Shown here piece after piece: positions 18,502 to 27,749 of a DNA stretch of 64,000 nt. Every line of letters begins with the position of its first letter. The stretch's first letter is position 1. The notes under the pieces were generated by a model. The model searched no databases and had not been told where the DNA came from. It was given only the letters and a program-made list of their open reading frames with translations. The position numbers were made by a program, and so were the translations under genes. The DNA comes from Candidatus Heimdallarchaeota archaeon. Its GTDB lineage: Archaea > Asgardarchaeota > Heimdallarchaeia > Hodarchaeales > Hodarchaeaceae. The stretch spans positions 2,822,539-2,886,538 of the forward strand of contig CP070695.1 in NCBI GenBank assembly GCA_020353515.1, written 5' to 3'.

Positions 18502-18774
18502 AGAAAAATCTGATTGTAATTTGGATTAGAAGTGTGCAAATTCATGTCAAACATTCGATTCAGCCAAGAAGAGCTACTTTATATTTCTCTATTGAAATCT
18601 TCTTCGTATTTTGGCCCTAGTATTGAGATTACAGGGCGAGTCAAAAGTCCAAATCGGAGAAAAAACACAAAGTCAATCTTTCTACCCCAAAGCAGGGATG
18701 CGATAAAGAGTGGTTGAAGAGCTCCGAAAATATTGTGCTGCTAATATAATCCCCCCTCCCACAATCATGAGAAG
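18502..18774 (+). other. gap of doubtful coding content
   Basis: A 61-codon frame at 18532-18717 (MCKFMSNIRFSQEELLYISLL...) has no match I recognise and ends in a lysine/arginine-rich stretch. It may be a remnant of the same decaying region. No promoter or repeat stands out. Confidence 0.3.
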
Positions 18775-19227
18775 ATGGGTTACACTTTTCGCGCTAACTT
18801 TCCGATCCCTTACATTGACCAACTTGATGATTCAATACCTCATACCCCGTACACTGTAGCTGATTTAGTCAAAGCAATCCAGCATAATCACCCCTTAAGT
18901 AGACCAGTCAGTATTTTCCTCTCGCGTGTAAAGGTGTGTACCTTCTATGGGTTTGGAGGACAGACATTAGGCACTATTGAGTTAGAGAACAGGCTATTTA
19001 AACTGAATATCAGGTTTGATCATCATCAAACAGCCAGTTTGCTTTTAGAAATGGCCCGAGAGCATTTGATCAACATGGACGAGCAATATACACACCATCA
19101 CCGCTTAGTTCGTCTGTGGACATTTCCTAGTATTAGTCGTGAGATCCTCGAGTCTAAGAGCCGCCGTAAAGAACTTAATCAATATAAAATGCACTCACAG
19201 GATAGGTTCCAAAATTTGGTACTGTGA
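18775..19227 (+). CDS. unknown 150-residue protein
   Basis: No family is recognised. The protein is rich in histidine and aromatic residues, with PYTVADLVKAIQHNHP near residue 35, FYGFGGQTLGTIELENRLF in the middle and a basic C-terminus. It looks soluble. It lies between remnants and two possible mobile-element genes, so it may be part of an old insertion. The start ATG follows GAAGATG weakly. It could also be a decayed gene. Confidence 0.5.
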   Translation: MGYTFRANFPIPYIDQLDDSIPHTPYTVADLVKAIQHNHPLSRPVSIFLSRVKVCTFYGFGGQTLGTIELENRLFKLNIRFDHHQTASLLLEMAREHLINMDEQYTHHHRLVRLWTFPSISREILESKSRRKELNQYKMHSQDRFQNLVL

Positions 19228-19290
19228 CCCTTACATAGCTAAATACTCTAGTTCAGTTGAGTAAGTCTGATTTCAATTCCATGGAAGTTT

Positions 19291-19785
19291 TTATTCAGGC
19301 ACAATCCTGAAATGTGTCCCTTTTTTGATCCCTAATTTCTCTATCAGGGATTTATTCTCAGGTTTTAATTTAAATTCTCCAGTATCTTTCCGAAGATGTC
19401 CAATATAGGTTTTCTTGGATCCATTACCATTGTTTCCCCACCATAGATGGATAAAGTTGGCAAATTGTGTTTCCTTGGAACGTACAATTTCGAGATTTGT
19501 TTGTTTGCCCTCCTCAGTTAAGATCAGATCGTACTCTGTAACGAGGGGTTTTTTTCCACTATTAGTATTCACGGATTGCCTATCTATGCCTCGTAATCGT
19601 GCCTCCTCCTCATCCAGATATTCATTGGCTAAACGAGTGGCTTCTTGGATTGCTTCTCTAGCAAAAGAGGTGTCTTGGATATCCAACTCATATTCGATCC
19701 AAATTTCCTCTGGTTCAAATTGGCGTACTTGGATCTTTCGACTCCGTGCTATCCTCTTGGGTAGAACCCGATACTTCTCTTTCAT
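19291..19785 (-). CDS. unknown 164-residue protein, phage-like recombination context
   Basis: The N-terminal half, with RQFEPEEIWIEYELDI followed by a long acidic helix (AREAIQEATRLANEYLDEEEARLR), resembles small proteins found with DNA replication or annealing genes in phages and archaeal mobile elements. The C-terminal half is small, with aromatic FIHLWWGNNGNGSKKTYIG. No catalytic motif is visible. A coiled-coil gene lies upstream on the same strand with a 238-base gap. The assignment to a mobile module is inference. Confidence 0.55.
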   Translation of the reverse strand: MKEKYRVLPKRIARSRKIQVRQFEPEEIWIEYELDIQDTSFAREAIQEATRLANEYLDEEEARLRGIDRQSVNTNSGKKPLVTEYDLILTEEGKQTNLEIVRSKETQFANFIHLWWGNNGNGSKKTYIGHLRKDTGEFKLKPENKSLIEKLGIKKGTHFRIVPE

Positions 19786-20023
19786 TTTATGAATACTCTC
19801 CTTTGATTATCCCTAGTATCGGTAGTTCATTTAAAGCTAGTGTAAGCAGAGGGCTATATCGAAGTAATCTCATCTTCCTCATTCTTTTTCAACCATATCC
19901 TGCCAATATTTAAAGAACAACTAAATATAAACTTAAGAGTAATAGCAGGGGTACGATTAACTGAGTCATTTTCAGTGAATTCCCTCATCCCTTGAAGAAA
20001 CAGAAGAATGGGAATTTAGGTGT

Positions 20024-20401
20024 TTATAAATTCTTGTGCTTCAACGCCAGAAGAAATTCCTTGTTAATAGTGATCTTATTCCGAAGGTACTCTTGCTCAA
20101 TAAGATGTTTCTGGACGGTAGTCTCTAACTCCTCGATCTTTCCTTCTCGTGTCTGATACCCCTCTGATGCTGCCAAGATCTCTCGGATTGCCACATTACG
20201 GATCGTCTCGTTAGAGTATTTCTTTTTGCCCTGTTCATTCATGGCAGCATGAACTTCCCGCGTTACCCGATCAATTACCTCTTGCTGCTTTCGTTTCAAC
20301 CCATTGATGAGACTTATCAGCTCTAGACTTGCCAGCTGTTCTTGTTTCAGATACTCTACATCCTGAAGGATAGCTTGGGTGAACTGCTCAACTTCTTTCA
20401 T
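20024..20401 (-). CDS. coiled-coil protein, possible phage-type accessory protein
   Basis: A 125-residue, almost fully helical protein. Its second half, KYSNETIRNVAIREILA ... YQTREGKIEELETTVQKHL, resembles small coiled-coil proteins that sit beside annealing or replication genes in phages. It lies upstream of the 164-residue gene in the same direction. No enzyme function is expected; it may help an annealing protein. I am sure it is coiled coil, unsure of its origin. Confidence 0.6.
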   Translation of the reverse strand: MKEVEQFTQAILQDVEYLKQEQLASLELISLINGLKRKQQEVIDRVTREVHAAMNEQGKKKYSNETIRNVAIREILAASEGYQTREGKIEELETTVQKHLIEQEYLRNKITINKEFLLALKHKNL

Positions 20402-20581
20402 TGTGACCGATTTCTCCTAAATCTAACCAAGATTAATGCAATATAATTTCTAAATTATCCCTATTTTTTGTTCTTCAAACGTCTCAAGTTATTAATTGTC
20501 ATAGTATATATTATCAAATTTACAGATAATTTAACTTATTCTCCATTCAATTTTAAGACAAGTTGAAAAAACACCTCAAAC

Positions 20582-21583
20582 ATGGATTTTTTTACCCATC
20601 TAATTATTAGTGTGGCGATAGCTAGTATAATAAGTTAAGATGAAGATACTCAACGTGCTTTCATAATAGGGGGATTAGCTCCTGATATAGACGTATTAAT
20701 TTCTTGGCTTCCAGCACTAATATTTCAACTATTTATTCTTCAGCATCGAGGCCTATTTCATACAGTCTTAGTGGCGCCAGTCATAGCAATGGGAATAATT
20801 CTCTCAACACAATACTTTGAAAGATTTAATCCCATTGAACGGTTAAAAGAACCTTTACAGGAGCAAGCTACTGAATTAAATTCTAAAACAATCTTCTGGG
20901 GGAGTATTGGCACCCTTTTACATCTATTTATGGATTACATTACCCAAGGGGGTTTATATTTGTTTTATCCTTTTATCAATGAACGTATAACTAGTGGTAC
21001 GATTTCTGTCTTCGATCCTCTGGTAACAGTGCTCTCTGGTATTGCTGTAATTCGTTTATTTTATAGTAAGGTTACCAGGGCAAACACCTATACATTTTCC
21101 CGATTTCAGAAATCAGCGAAGTCGTTAAGCATTCTTTTTGTTCTTCTTCTTAGTGGCTATACTCTTCTGCAAATTAACACGATGATCACGCATTCTCCCA
21201 GTTCTACGACACCAAATAGCATTCCCCTATTTCGATGGGTAGTATGGGAAGAAAATAATATCATTTCAATTGCCTCAGTAAATCAATTAACTCAACAAAT
21301 CGATAAAATCTACAGTTATTCACCTCTGACATACAATCAAACAGAATGGAACAGAATAACAATTGAATCCGTTGTGAAACAAGCCAAAGGGACTCTACAA
21401 TATCAGAAATTTAAATTTCAAGTAGGATCAGAATCACGTCTTGCAATTAATGCTACATTTAATGAAAAGGAAAATAGATGGGAAATATCATTTCTAGATA
21501 CACTCCAAGACGCCCAAAATCAATTTTATGGGATACCAGAGTGGTTCTCCATTGATACTGAAACGACCATTCTTCTGAATTAA
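20582..21583 (+). pseudogene. YdjM/DUF457-type membrane metal-dependent hydrolase with early TAA
   Basis: From the ATG at 20582 the frame reads MDFFTHLIISVAIASIIS, then a TAA at 20636-20638, then continues through GGLAPDIDVLISW and HRGLFHT, and later LHLFMDYITQGGLYLFYPF: the His/Asp pattern and membrane segments of the YdjM-like family. Without the stop it would be 333 residues. There is no good start after the TAA; the GTG at 20771 would drop conserved metal-binding residues. The rest of the frame is intact, so the lesion is recent, or it is an error or a readthrough site. Confidence 0.7.
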
Positions 21584-21648
21584 AAATTATCTTTATGCGA
21601 AGAATTCGAACATAATAACGCATCTGACGTTATTGAATAGAAGAGGGT

Positions 21649-22860
21649 CTATTTGAGATTTAATCCTTCATATGCGAGGGGTAGCAAACCTGACCTATCA
21701 AAAGCTGGATGAGGAAAAGTCACCTGCGTCATAAAAACACCTATTACTTCATTTAAAGGATCTACCCAGTAGTAAGTGTGCGCTGCTCCACCCCAACCAT
21801 GTTCACCTATTACTCCCAGCTCTTTAGAGTCTTTAATTCGCACTCTAATTCCAAGCCCTTGTCCATATTCATTTAAGTTCAGGAAATTTTCAACTATCAA
21901 AGGATTCAATGCTTGCTCAGTTATAGTTCGATTGGCCACAAGATAATTTCTTGTAATTAAATCAATTGTCGCAGGACATAAAAGCCGTTGTTCTTTAAAT
22001 TTTCCTTTATTAAGAAACATCAATGCAAAATTGAAAAAATCTTTCGTAGTGGAGACAAGTCCGCCTCCACCCGATAAAAATTTATAATTCTCAGTATATC
22101 GCTCCAATACATCAGGTAAGTTGATTAATTGTAACTTACTATCTTCGCTGTATGAATAGATCTTAACGAATCTATTTGCTTTTTCTTCAGGAACATAAAA
22201 TGAGGTATCAGTCATCTCTAAAGGCTGGAATATTCTTTTTTTCAAAAATTCATATAAAGAATTACCAGATAGTATCTCAATCAACCTTCCTAAAACATCC
22301 ATTGCATAACTATATCTGAAATAACTACCAGGTTGAAATCGAAGAGGAAGAGTTGAAATAATCTGGATTACTTCAGCCAGCGAAAGAGATTTTACCTTCT
22401 CAAAAGCTAATTCTTTATTATAGAGTTTATCAATAGGATCATCCTCAAATAATCCATAACTCAAACCAGAGGTGTGAGTAAATAAGTCAAGAATGGTGAT
22501 TTCTCTCTCTAATCTTTCAGTAATGATCTTTCCTTTTTCTTCTTTTATGAATACTTTCATCTCTTTGAATTCAGGAATAAATTTTGAGATAGAATCGTTT
22601 AGATCGAATTTACCCGCTTCAAATAGGATCATCAGCGCAACAGTGATAATGGGTTTGGTCATGGAATATATTCTGAAAATACTATCTAATTCTATAGGGA
22701 TATTATTCTCTAGATCTTGCCATCCAAATTTTTGTAAATATCGAATATTTCCTTTCTCATAGAGAAGAAAAATAGCTCCTGGGGCTTTCTTATCTTCTAC
22801 TAATTGATATAAAAAGGTGTCTAGCGCATTAAAATCAGATGATTTTATAGGATGCAACAT
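21649..22860 (-). CDS. beta-lactamase-family serine hydrolase
   Basis: This 403-residue protein has the class C penicillin-binding fold. The catalytic motif SMTK is at residues 66-69, the second (Y-x-x) motif is YSYA at 183-186, and HGWGG at 354-358 takes the place of the KTG box. Such proteins in archaea are usually esterases or peptidases rather than antibiotic resistance enzymes. No signal peptide is seen, so it is probably cytosolic. It is separate from the membrane-bound relative at 39582. Confidence 0.88.
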   Translation of the reverse strand: MLHPIKSSDFNALDTFLYQLVEDKKAPGAIFLLYEKGNIRYLQKFGWQDLENNIPIELDSIFRIYSMTKPIITVALMILFEAGKFDLNDSISKFIPEFKEMKVFIKEEKGKIITERLEREITILDLFTHTSGLSYGLFEDDPIDKLYNKELAFEKVKSLSLAEVIQIISTLPLRFQPGSYFRYSYAMDVLGRLIEILSGNSLYEFLKKRIFQPLEMTDTSFYVPEEKANRFVKIYSYSEDSKLQLINLPDVLERYTENYKFLSGGGGLVSTTKDFFNFALMFLNKGKFKEQRLLCPATIDLITRNYLVANRTITEQALNPLIVENFLNLNEYGQGLGIRVRIKDSKELGVIGEHGWGGAAHTYYWVDPLNEVIGVFMTQVTFPHPAFDRSGLLPLAYEGLNLK

Positions 22861-23076
22861 AACTTTTAATAGATTAATACTAATTAAAGAATTATTCTAT
22901 TGTAAGACTTCATCATCGGTAAAGTAACTGACAATAAAAAATCATCAAAAAAGTATAGATCCCAAAAGTTATAATCCCCTAAAATTAAATTTACTTTTAG
23001 TAACAAATAGACCTCTAATACCTGATTTCTACAAAAAGAAACAAAAAATGATTGTAATATTAAAAGAGGTGATTAA

Positions 23077-23451
23077 ATGAAAGACATTTCTGTAGTATTA
23101 GAAGACAAACCTGGTACTCTAGCTGATTTAGGAGAAACTCTAGGTAAGGCTAATATTAATATAGAAGGCCTTTGCGGAGCTACCTGCAAAGGAGAAGACT
23201 TGATACACATTTTGGTAGAAGAATCTGGAAAAGCTTACAATGTACTTGAACGAGCGGGGTTTAAAATAAAAGAAGAACGAGAGGTACTCGTAATTGATAT
23301 CATGGAAATAGTAAGACAGCCTGGTTCAGGGGGTAGATTATTCCGCAAACTAGCTCAAGAAGGCATAAATATTAACTTGATTTATTTAGCTGAAAATAAT
23401 AGAATAGTGATTGGAGTAGATGACCTAGAAAAGGCTAAATCAGTCTTGTAA
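23077..23451 (+). CDS. ACT-domain protein, two tandem ACT domains
   Basis: A 124-residue protein. The first ACT domain opens ISVVLEDKPGTLADLGETLGKANINIEG; the second begins near residue 68 (REVLVIDI, then GGRLFRKLAQEGININLIYLAENNRIVIGVDD). ACT domains bind amino acids or other small ligands and act as sensors. Standing alone like this, it may regulate an enzyme elsewhere. GAGGTG precedes the ATG. No partner gene is next to it. Confidence 0.85.
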   Translation: MKDISVVLEDKPGTLADLGETLGKANINIEGLCGATCKGEDLIHILVEESGKAYNVLERAGFKIKEEREVLVIDIMEIVRQPGSGGRLFRKLAQEGININLIYLAENNRIVIGVDDLEKAKSVL

Positions 23452-23547
23452 TAGACTTTATCTAAATCCTAGGGAAAAGTTATAGTTTCTTTCCACTTTT
23501 TCTTTATTACCTCAAGAAAAATATCATTATAATTGGTTCATATCGAA

Positions 23548-24030
23548 ATGGAAGTTCGAGAATATCAAAAGAGCGATACAGAAGGCATTTTACTCCTACA
23601 TGAGGAATTTGAAACAGAATTCTTGGAAGAACACAGAATAATCACAGGAAGAGGACGCCAAAAATCAGACCTCGAAAATATCTATCAGTCATATCACCAG
23701 AAGGACAGAAAATTTTGGGTGATTGATCAGGAAGGAGAGATCATAGGGATGGTCGGGGTAATAATTGTTGATGAAAGTACCGCAGAATTGATCAGAATGA
23801 GAGTAAAAAATCACTATAGAAACCAAGGATTGGGAAAAAAACTGTTATCCAAAGTAGAAGAGTATTGCATTAACATTGGAATGAAGAGAATAATATTACA
23901 CACAGCAAAAAGACTTGTCATCGCCCGAAAAATGTATGAAAAGTATGGATTCAATTTATACAACGAACAAGTAATCCAGTGGCCAGTTCAATTTACCATG
24001 CTGTCATACTATAAAGATTTGAATGGATAA
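23548..24030 (+). CDS. GNAT-family N-acetyltransferase
   Basis: About 160 residues. The acetyl-CoA-binding motif A is clear: ELIRMRVKNHYRNQGLGKKLLSKVEEYC, with the RNQGLGKK pyrophosphate loop, followed by IILHTAKRLVIARKMYEKYGF (motif B). The substrate is unknown. I prefer the ATG at 23548 to the TTG at 23533. It follows the ACT gene after about 95 bases and may share its transcript. Confidence 0.88.
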   Translation: MEVREYQKSDTEGILLLHEEFETEFLEEHRIITGRGRQKSDLENIYQSYHQKDRKFWVIDQEGEIIGMVGVIIVDESTAELIRMRVKNHYRNQGLGKKLLSKVEEYCINIGMKRIILHTAKRLVIARKMYEKYGFNLYNEQVIQWPVQFTMLSYYKDLNG

Positions 24031-24220
24031 TTATTTTTCCTTGGTGTTTAATTCCTAAAAGAAAGAAATTTGTCAAGAGCGAAGGTGCGATTCAAACCGA
24101 TAGAGCTTCCACACATTTTTTCACTAGATTTATATTGCTTAATAAGAATTAAACATGATTGATATCACATGTCAGGATCTTGGGAGTGGTATCAAAAAGA
24201 AGATAGGTGATGAGAAAAAG

Positions 24221-24529
24221 ATGTTATATCTTGTATATTGGGAATTAAATGAAGAAATAAGTTCAGCAGATATAGCTAGAACTGGAATAAAACTCAATGA
24301 ATTAGAGGAGATCGAAGGAGCAGAAGTAGTCTCTTGGATCGTTACTCCAGATAATTGGGGAATTTCACTTCTGAAAGTTGAAAGCGTAGAGGCAGCTTTT
24401 AAAACCGTGGCTAGGTGGAGGATCGCATTACCAGGCCTCTTCAAGTGTTGGAAAGGAGCACTAGCCATGGAAGTAGAACAAGCAATCCCATTGGCGGTGA
24501 GCGAAGCAGAACTAATAGAAAAGTTGTAA
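24221..24529 (+). CDS. small DUF3303-like ferredoxin-fold protein
   Basis: A 102-residue protein from the ATG at 24221, which has AGGTGATG about ten bases before it; an upstream ATG at 24155 would add 22 unlikely residues. MLYLVYWEL at the start, then LKVESVEAAFKTVARWRIALPGLFKC and AMEVEQAIPLA, matches the dimeric alpha/beta-barrel pattern of the DUF3303 group. No catalytic role is established. Confidence 0.65.
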   Translation: MLYLVYWELNEEISSADIARTGIKLNELEEIEGAEVVSWIVTPDNWGISLLKVESVEAAFKTVARWRIALPGLFKCWKGALAMEVEQAIPLAVSEAELIEKL

Positions 24530-24547
24530 AATATAGGTGGGGAGATT

Positions 24548-24703
24548 TTACAATATATACGTAAAAGCTCCCCATAAACTAAGGATTCAGCAAACAATAA
24601 TCGCTGGGATGACTAGAAGTTTGAAGCCACCTTTCTTCGTCCAAGAGAACACAACCAAGAGCGTATAAACAACAATCGTTATTAGAACTAAGTATTTACT
24701 CAT
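24548..24703 (-). pseudogene. tail of a serine-hydrolase-type membrane protein, with in-frame TGA
   Basis: The frame starts at an ATG (24701-24703): MSKYLVLITIVVYTLLVVF, then SWTKKGGFKLLVIPAIIVC, a TGA at 24587-24589, then ILSLWGAFTYIL and TAA. It matches the C-terminal end of the 759-residue protein at 39582 (VYALLVGFAWTKRGGF ... ITWLLSLWGAFGFLF). In that alignment the TGA stands at a tryptophan. It starts 3 bases after the methyltransferase gene. Either a remnant or a small membrane protein of 38 or 51 residues. Confidence 0.55.
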
Positions 24704-24706
24704 AAT

Positions 24707-25456
24707 CTATGATTTCTGAGCAATAATTAAAGCTGTTTCTGCGTATTTTTTTGTCTCTTTATTCACTTTATCATCTATTTTTTGATATTTCCGGAATTGT
24801 GAATCCTTAATGAGCTTCAGAATCAGTGAGGGATATTTGAAAAGCATGAATCTTATAATTCCACGAATTCCAAGTTCTTTTGTCACACTGAAATCTGAAT
24901 CTATTTTCTCAAAAGTCTGTATTATTAATCCACTTTGTCGAAATAATTCTTTAATCGTGGTTTCTGTTAAAATATGTCCAGAAAAAGACGGATGCGTTGC
25001 TAAAAGATCTATTATCTCTTGAGGTAAAGTTTCAGAAAACATTGCCTCATTACAACCAATCTTTCCATCATCTCTTAGAACACGAGTCATTTCCCTCAAA
25101 GCCCTTCCTTCATCTTTTAATGGAGTTAAAACGGACTCAAAAATTATATAATCAAAATTATTCGGATCAAAAGGTAATTCATAAACACTGGCTACTCTGA
25201 AATCGGTAAAACTAGACAAATTTTCTTTATTAGCTCTTTTTATTGCCTCTGTAATCATATTTTCTGAGAGGTCTATTCCAGTAACGTGAACATCATGTCT
25301 TTTTGCAATCAAACAAGCAGTAAATCCAGAACCACAACCAACATCTAAAAGATTGGAATTCTCAGAGATCTTAAGAATTTCAAGTAATTTTTCTGTAGCT
25401 TTAGAGCCTCCAGGATGAAGGACAGGAAAATTTAATTGAGCAACAAAATTATACAT
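24707..25456 (-). CDS. class I SAM-dependent methyltransferase
   Basis: In this 249-residue protein the SAM-binding motif LLDVGCGSGFTA is at about residues 37-48, followed by GIDLSENMITEA and, near residue 105, DYIIFESVLTPL with REMTRVLRDDGKIGCNEAM, the UbiE/Methyltransf_11 pattern. The substrate is not readable. The small membrane-protein fragment starts 3 bases downstream, so the two were once, or still are, in one transcript. Confidence 0.88.
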   Translation of the reverse strand: MYNFVAQLNFPVLHPGGSKATEKLLEILKISENSNLLDVGCGSGFTACLIAKRHDVHVTGIDLSENMITEAIKRANKENLSSFTDFRVASVYELPFDPNNFDYIIFESVLTPLKDEGRALREMTRVLRDDGKIGCNEAMFSETLPQEIIDLLATHPSFSGHILTETTIKELFRQSGLIIQTFEKIDSDFSVTKELGIRGIIRFMLFKYPSLILKLIKDSQFRKYQKIDDKVNKETKKYAETALIIAQKS

Positions 25457-25639
25457 CTCATCAGTAGGTAAGATCTTTTCTTTTTTAGGAAAAATAATCG
25501 ATCACCTTCAGTAAAGGACTTGTCTCTATGCTGTTTATATGTGAATCTTGTGATAATAAATTTTGAGACAAATCCAAATTTCAGCATAGTCCATTAAGGA
25601 CTTCTGTCTCTCTTATTTTGAAACTTGATTCCAAAATCC

Positions 25640-26554
25640 ATGACTATTTATAGTTGCAGGCACTTGGATACACGAAACTTAACTAATGATAATGAGGAAA
25701 TACATCTGCCTCGCAGATTAAGAAGACCTCCAATACTCCGAAGACCCCATACTCCTAGATCTAGTCAGGGAAACTTAATTCCCTCAACTTCCATTCCTGC
25801 TCCCTCATTGAGATTACAATTGATTGCGTTTATCTGGGATATCTTTCGAGGAGGAATACTCATTGCCTGTGTAGTCGGGATATTCTTTAGTATAATATTT
25901 ACTCCATGGATTCAAGATAATTTGCTACTTCCAGATACACCAGCATACCTGGCGACTGAAAATATCATCTTAGAATATGATCAATTCTGGTGTGAACCAG
26001 AGACAGATTTATCATTCCCTCGGGGGGAAGTAATCGGAATAAATTGGGTGGCAACGGGAAGCTTGGACTTTTATGTGCTAGATACAGAGAATTTTCAAGA
26101 ATTTCAAAACCCTGACAATCGGTTATTAAACAAATTTCACTCTGTATACGAGGTAAGAGGGGAAAAAAACCTAACAACAGAGATTCAAGTGGGAGTAACG
26201 GCTAGATATTACCTTATATGGTATTACTCACTCGCAAACTCAATTGAAAACTCACAAGATGACGTAGATCTCAGCTTTACAATCAAATTTCCTCCCAGTT
26301 CAAAAACCGTCATTTCACCATTAGTGATTTTAGTGACTTTCATCTTAATCACGTATTTTGTGCTAATTCTGGTGGTTTCTTTAAAAAAGTATGCCCTTTC
26401 ACCCGTGTCCAAGGATTTAGAAGAGGAAGAATTGAGGAGGGAGGAGAACAAAATCCAAGAACCCCAACTATGCCCAAATTGCTTTACAATAGTACTTGCG
26501 AATGAAACAAGCTGTCATAAGTGTGGTAGAAATAGATTCATAGATGATTCTTAG
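25640..26554 (+). CDS. membrane protein with C-terminal zinc ribbon
   Basis: About 304 residues from the ATG at 25640 (a TTG five codons earlier is also open). An arginine/proline-rich start is followed by a membrane segment near residues 70-92, a beta-rich outer domain of about 130 residues, a second membrane segment near 225-248, and a C-terminal zinc ribbon with LCPNC and CHKCG. The ribbon would face the cytoplasm. No function is known. The outer domain may sense or bind a ligand; that is inference. Confidence 0.75.
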   Translation: MTIYSCRHLDTRNLTNDNEEIHLPRRLRRPPILRRPHTPRSSQGNLIPSTSIPAPSLRLQLIAFIWDIFRGGILIACVVGIFFSIIFTPWIQDNLLLPDTPAYLATENIILEYDQFWCEPETDLSFPRGEVIGINWVATGSLDFYVLDTENFQEFQNPDNRLLNKFHSVYEVRGEKNLTTEIQVGVTARYYLIWYYSLANSIENSQDDVDLSFTIKFPPSSKTVISPLVILVTFILITYFVLILVVSLKKYALSPVSKDLEEEELRREENKIQEPQLCPNCFTIVLANETSCHKCGRNRFIDDS

Positions 26555-26672
26555 AATTGGAACCTAGAACTTATAGCTGATAATAGACTCTGTGAAACAG
26601 CTTATGGTTTATTTTAAGGGTATACTCTGATTTATTTCACCATCATTATCAGCTGCTACCAAAAAATCTGAG

Positions 26673-27551
26673 CTAGGATGTGATTAAACCATACACTCGA
26701 GAATGACTCGAATCATCAAGAATCTTGATTGAAAAACCAACAGTCTCAATTACTTCCTGAAGAATAGCTGGTGACACAAAATGAAGAGTGTACCGATAAA
26801 TCTCACGAGAGGCCAGAGTATAATCACGAGTAAACGTGTTGTAACACATATAAGTCACAGATTGGGCACCATATTCCATCTCAGTGGCAGGAAACTCATA
26901 ATATTCCGCAGCAATAATCCCCCTTCCTAACTCTAGGAGTAACTCCCCATCGTGACCCTTCCCTCGATCGATAGCTACTGGTAATTTCCCAGGAATTTTA
27001 AAGGTGGAAAACAGAAACATTCCATCTGGACCCAAATGATTTTGCACCTTCGTGAATAAGTTGTGTAACTCATTAAACGAAAAACTGGGAAAAGTATTCA
27101 TAGGGAGAAGAATAATATCAAAGAAAGTCTCCTTAAAAGCAGAGGTGGTTAGGAAGTCTTCAAAAATAATATCACAATTGTTGAGAGAGGGGTAGGTACT
27201 CTGATAACGATGAAAATACGGTTTAAAATGGGTACAGGTCTCAATTCCTTGAAATTTCATCGAATCGTTGAGCCAATGTTTCCCTTCTATGAGCTTTCGC
27301 AAGATTCTACCATATCCCGCCCCGATTTCCAAAATGGAAGAAGAATTTAGTTGAAAAACAAATGGAAGTTCAGGATCTTCCCTTCTTTCGTGGGTATACC
27401 GTCTTCGCCAAAATACTTCCGCCCAAGTTGTTGTTTTATGAAAGTCAAACTGGATATCATTGATCGTATCATTAGACTGGAGAAATTGGAGTCGCTGGAG
27501 TTTATCAAACTCTTCCTGAAGGGGAATTGGTTGCATTAAATTCAAATCCAC
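26673..27551 (-). CDS. SAM-dependent methyltransferase-like protein
   Basis: In this 292-residue protein the SAM loop ILEIGAGYGRIL is at about residues 73-84, and FDIILLPMNTFPSFSFNELHNLF near 160 fits the later motifs of a class I methyltransferase. The rest, with KGHDGELLLELGRGIIAAEYYEFP, is not like a well-known subfamily. The substrate is unknown. Single gene, convergent with the zinc-ribbon membrane protein. Confidence 0.78.
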   Translation of the reverse strand: MDLNLMQPIPLQEEFDKLQRLQFLQSNDTINDIQFDFHKTTTWAEVFWRRRYTHERREDPELPFVFQLNSSSILEIGAGYGRILRKLIEGKHWLNDSMKFQGIETCTHFKPYFHRYQSTYPSLNNCDIIFEDFLTTSAFKETFFDIILLPMNTFPSFSFNELHNLFTKVQNHLGPDGMFLFSTFKIPGKLPVAIDRGKGHDGELLLELGRGIIAAEYYEFPATEMEYGAQSVTYMCYNTFTRDYTLASREIYRYTLHFVSPAILQEVIETVGFSIKILDDSSHSRVYGLITS

Positions 27552-27749
27552 TAATGGAGAAACAAGAAATAAAACCTCAAAAGGAGAGTTTTATCTCTAA
27601 CTCAAATTTTTTCAATAATCTTTGTTTCTAAATGCTTAATCATTAGTGCCTAGAGTCAAAATTAAGTATACTCAACAGCAATAATACACGCATATGCACT
27701 GATTAAAGACCTGCTATTATTCCTCGATATTTCCTTCTACTGACCTTTC

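Noticed and set aside
21649..22860. Antibiotic resistance beta-lactamase
   Set aside because: Only the fold and catalytic boxes match; archaea lack peptidoglycan and such relatives are usually esterases or peptidases.
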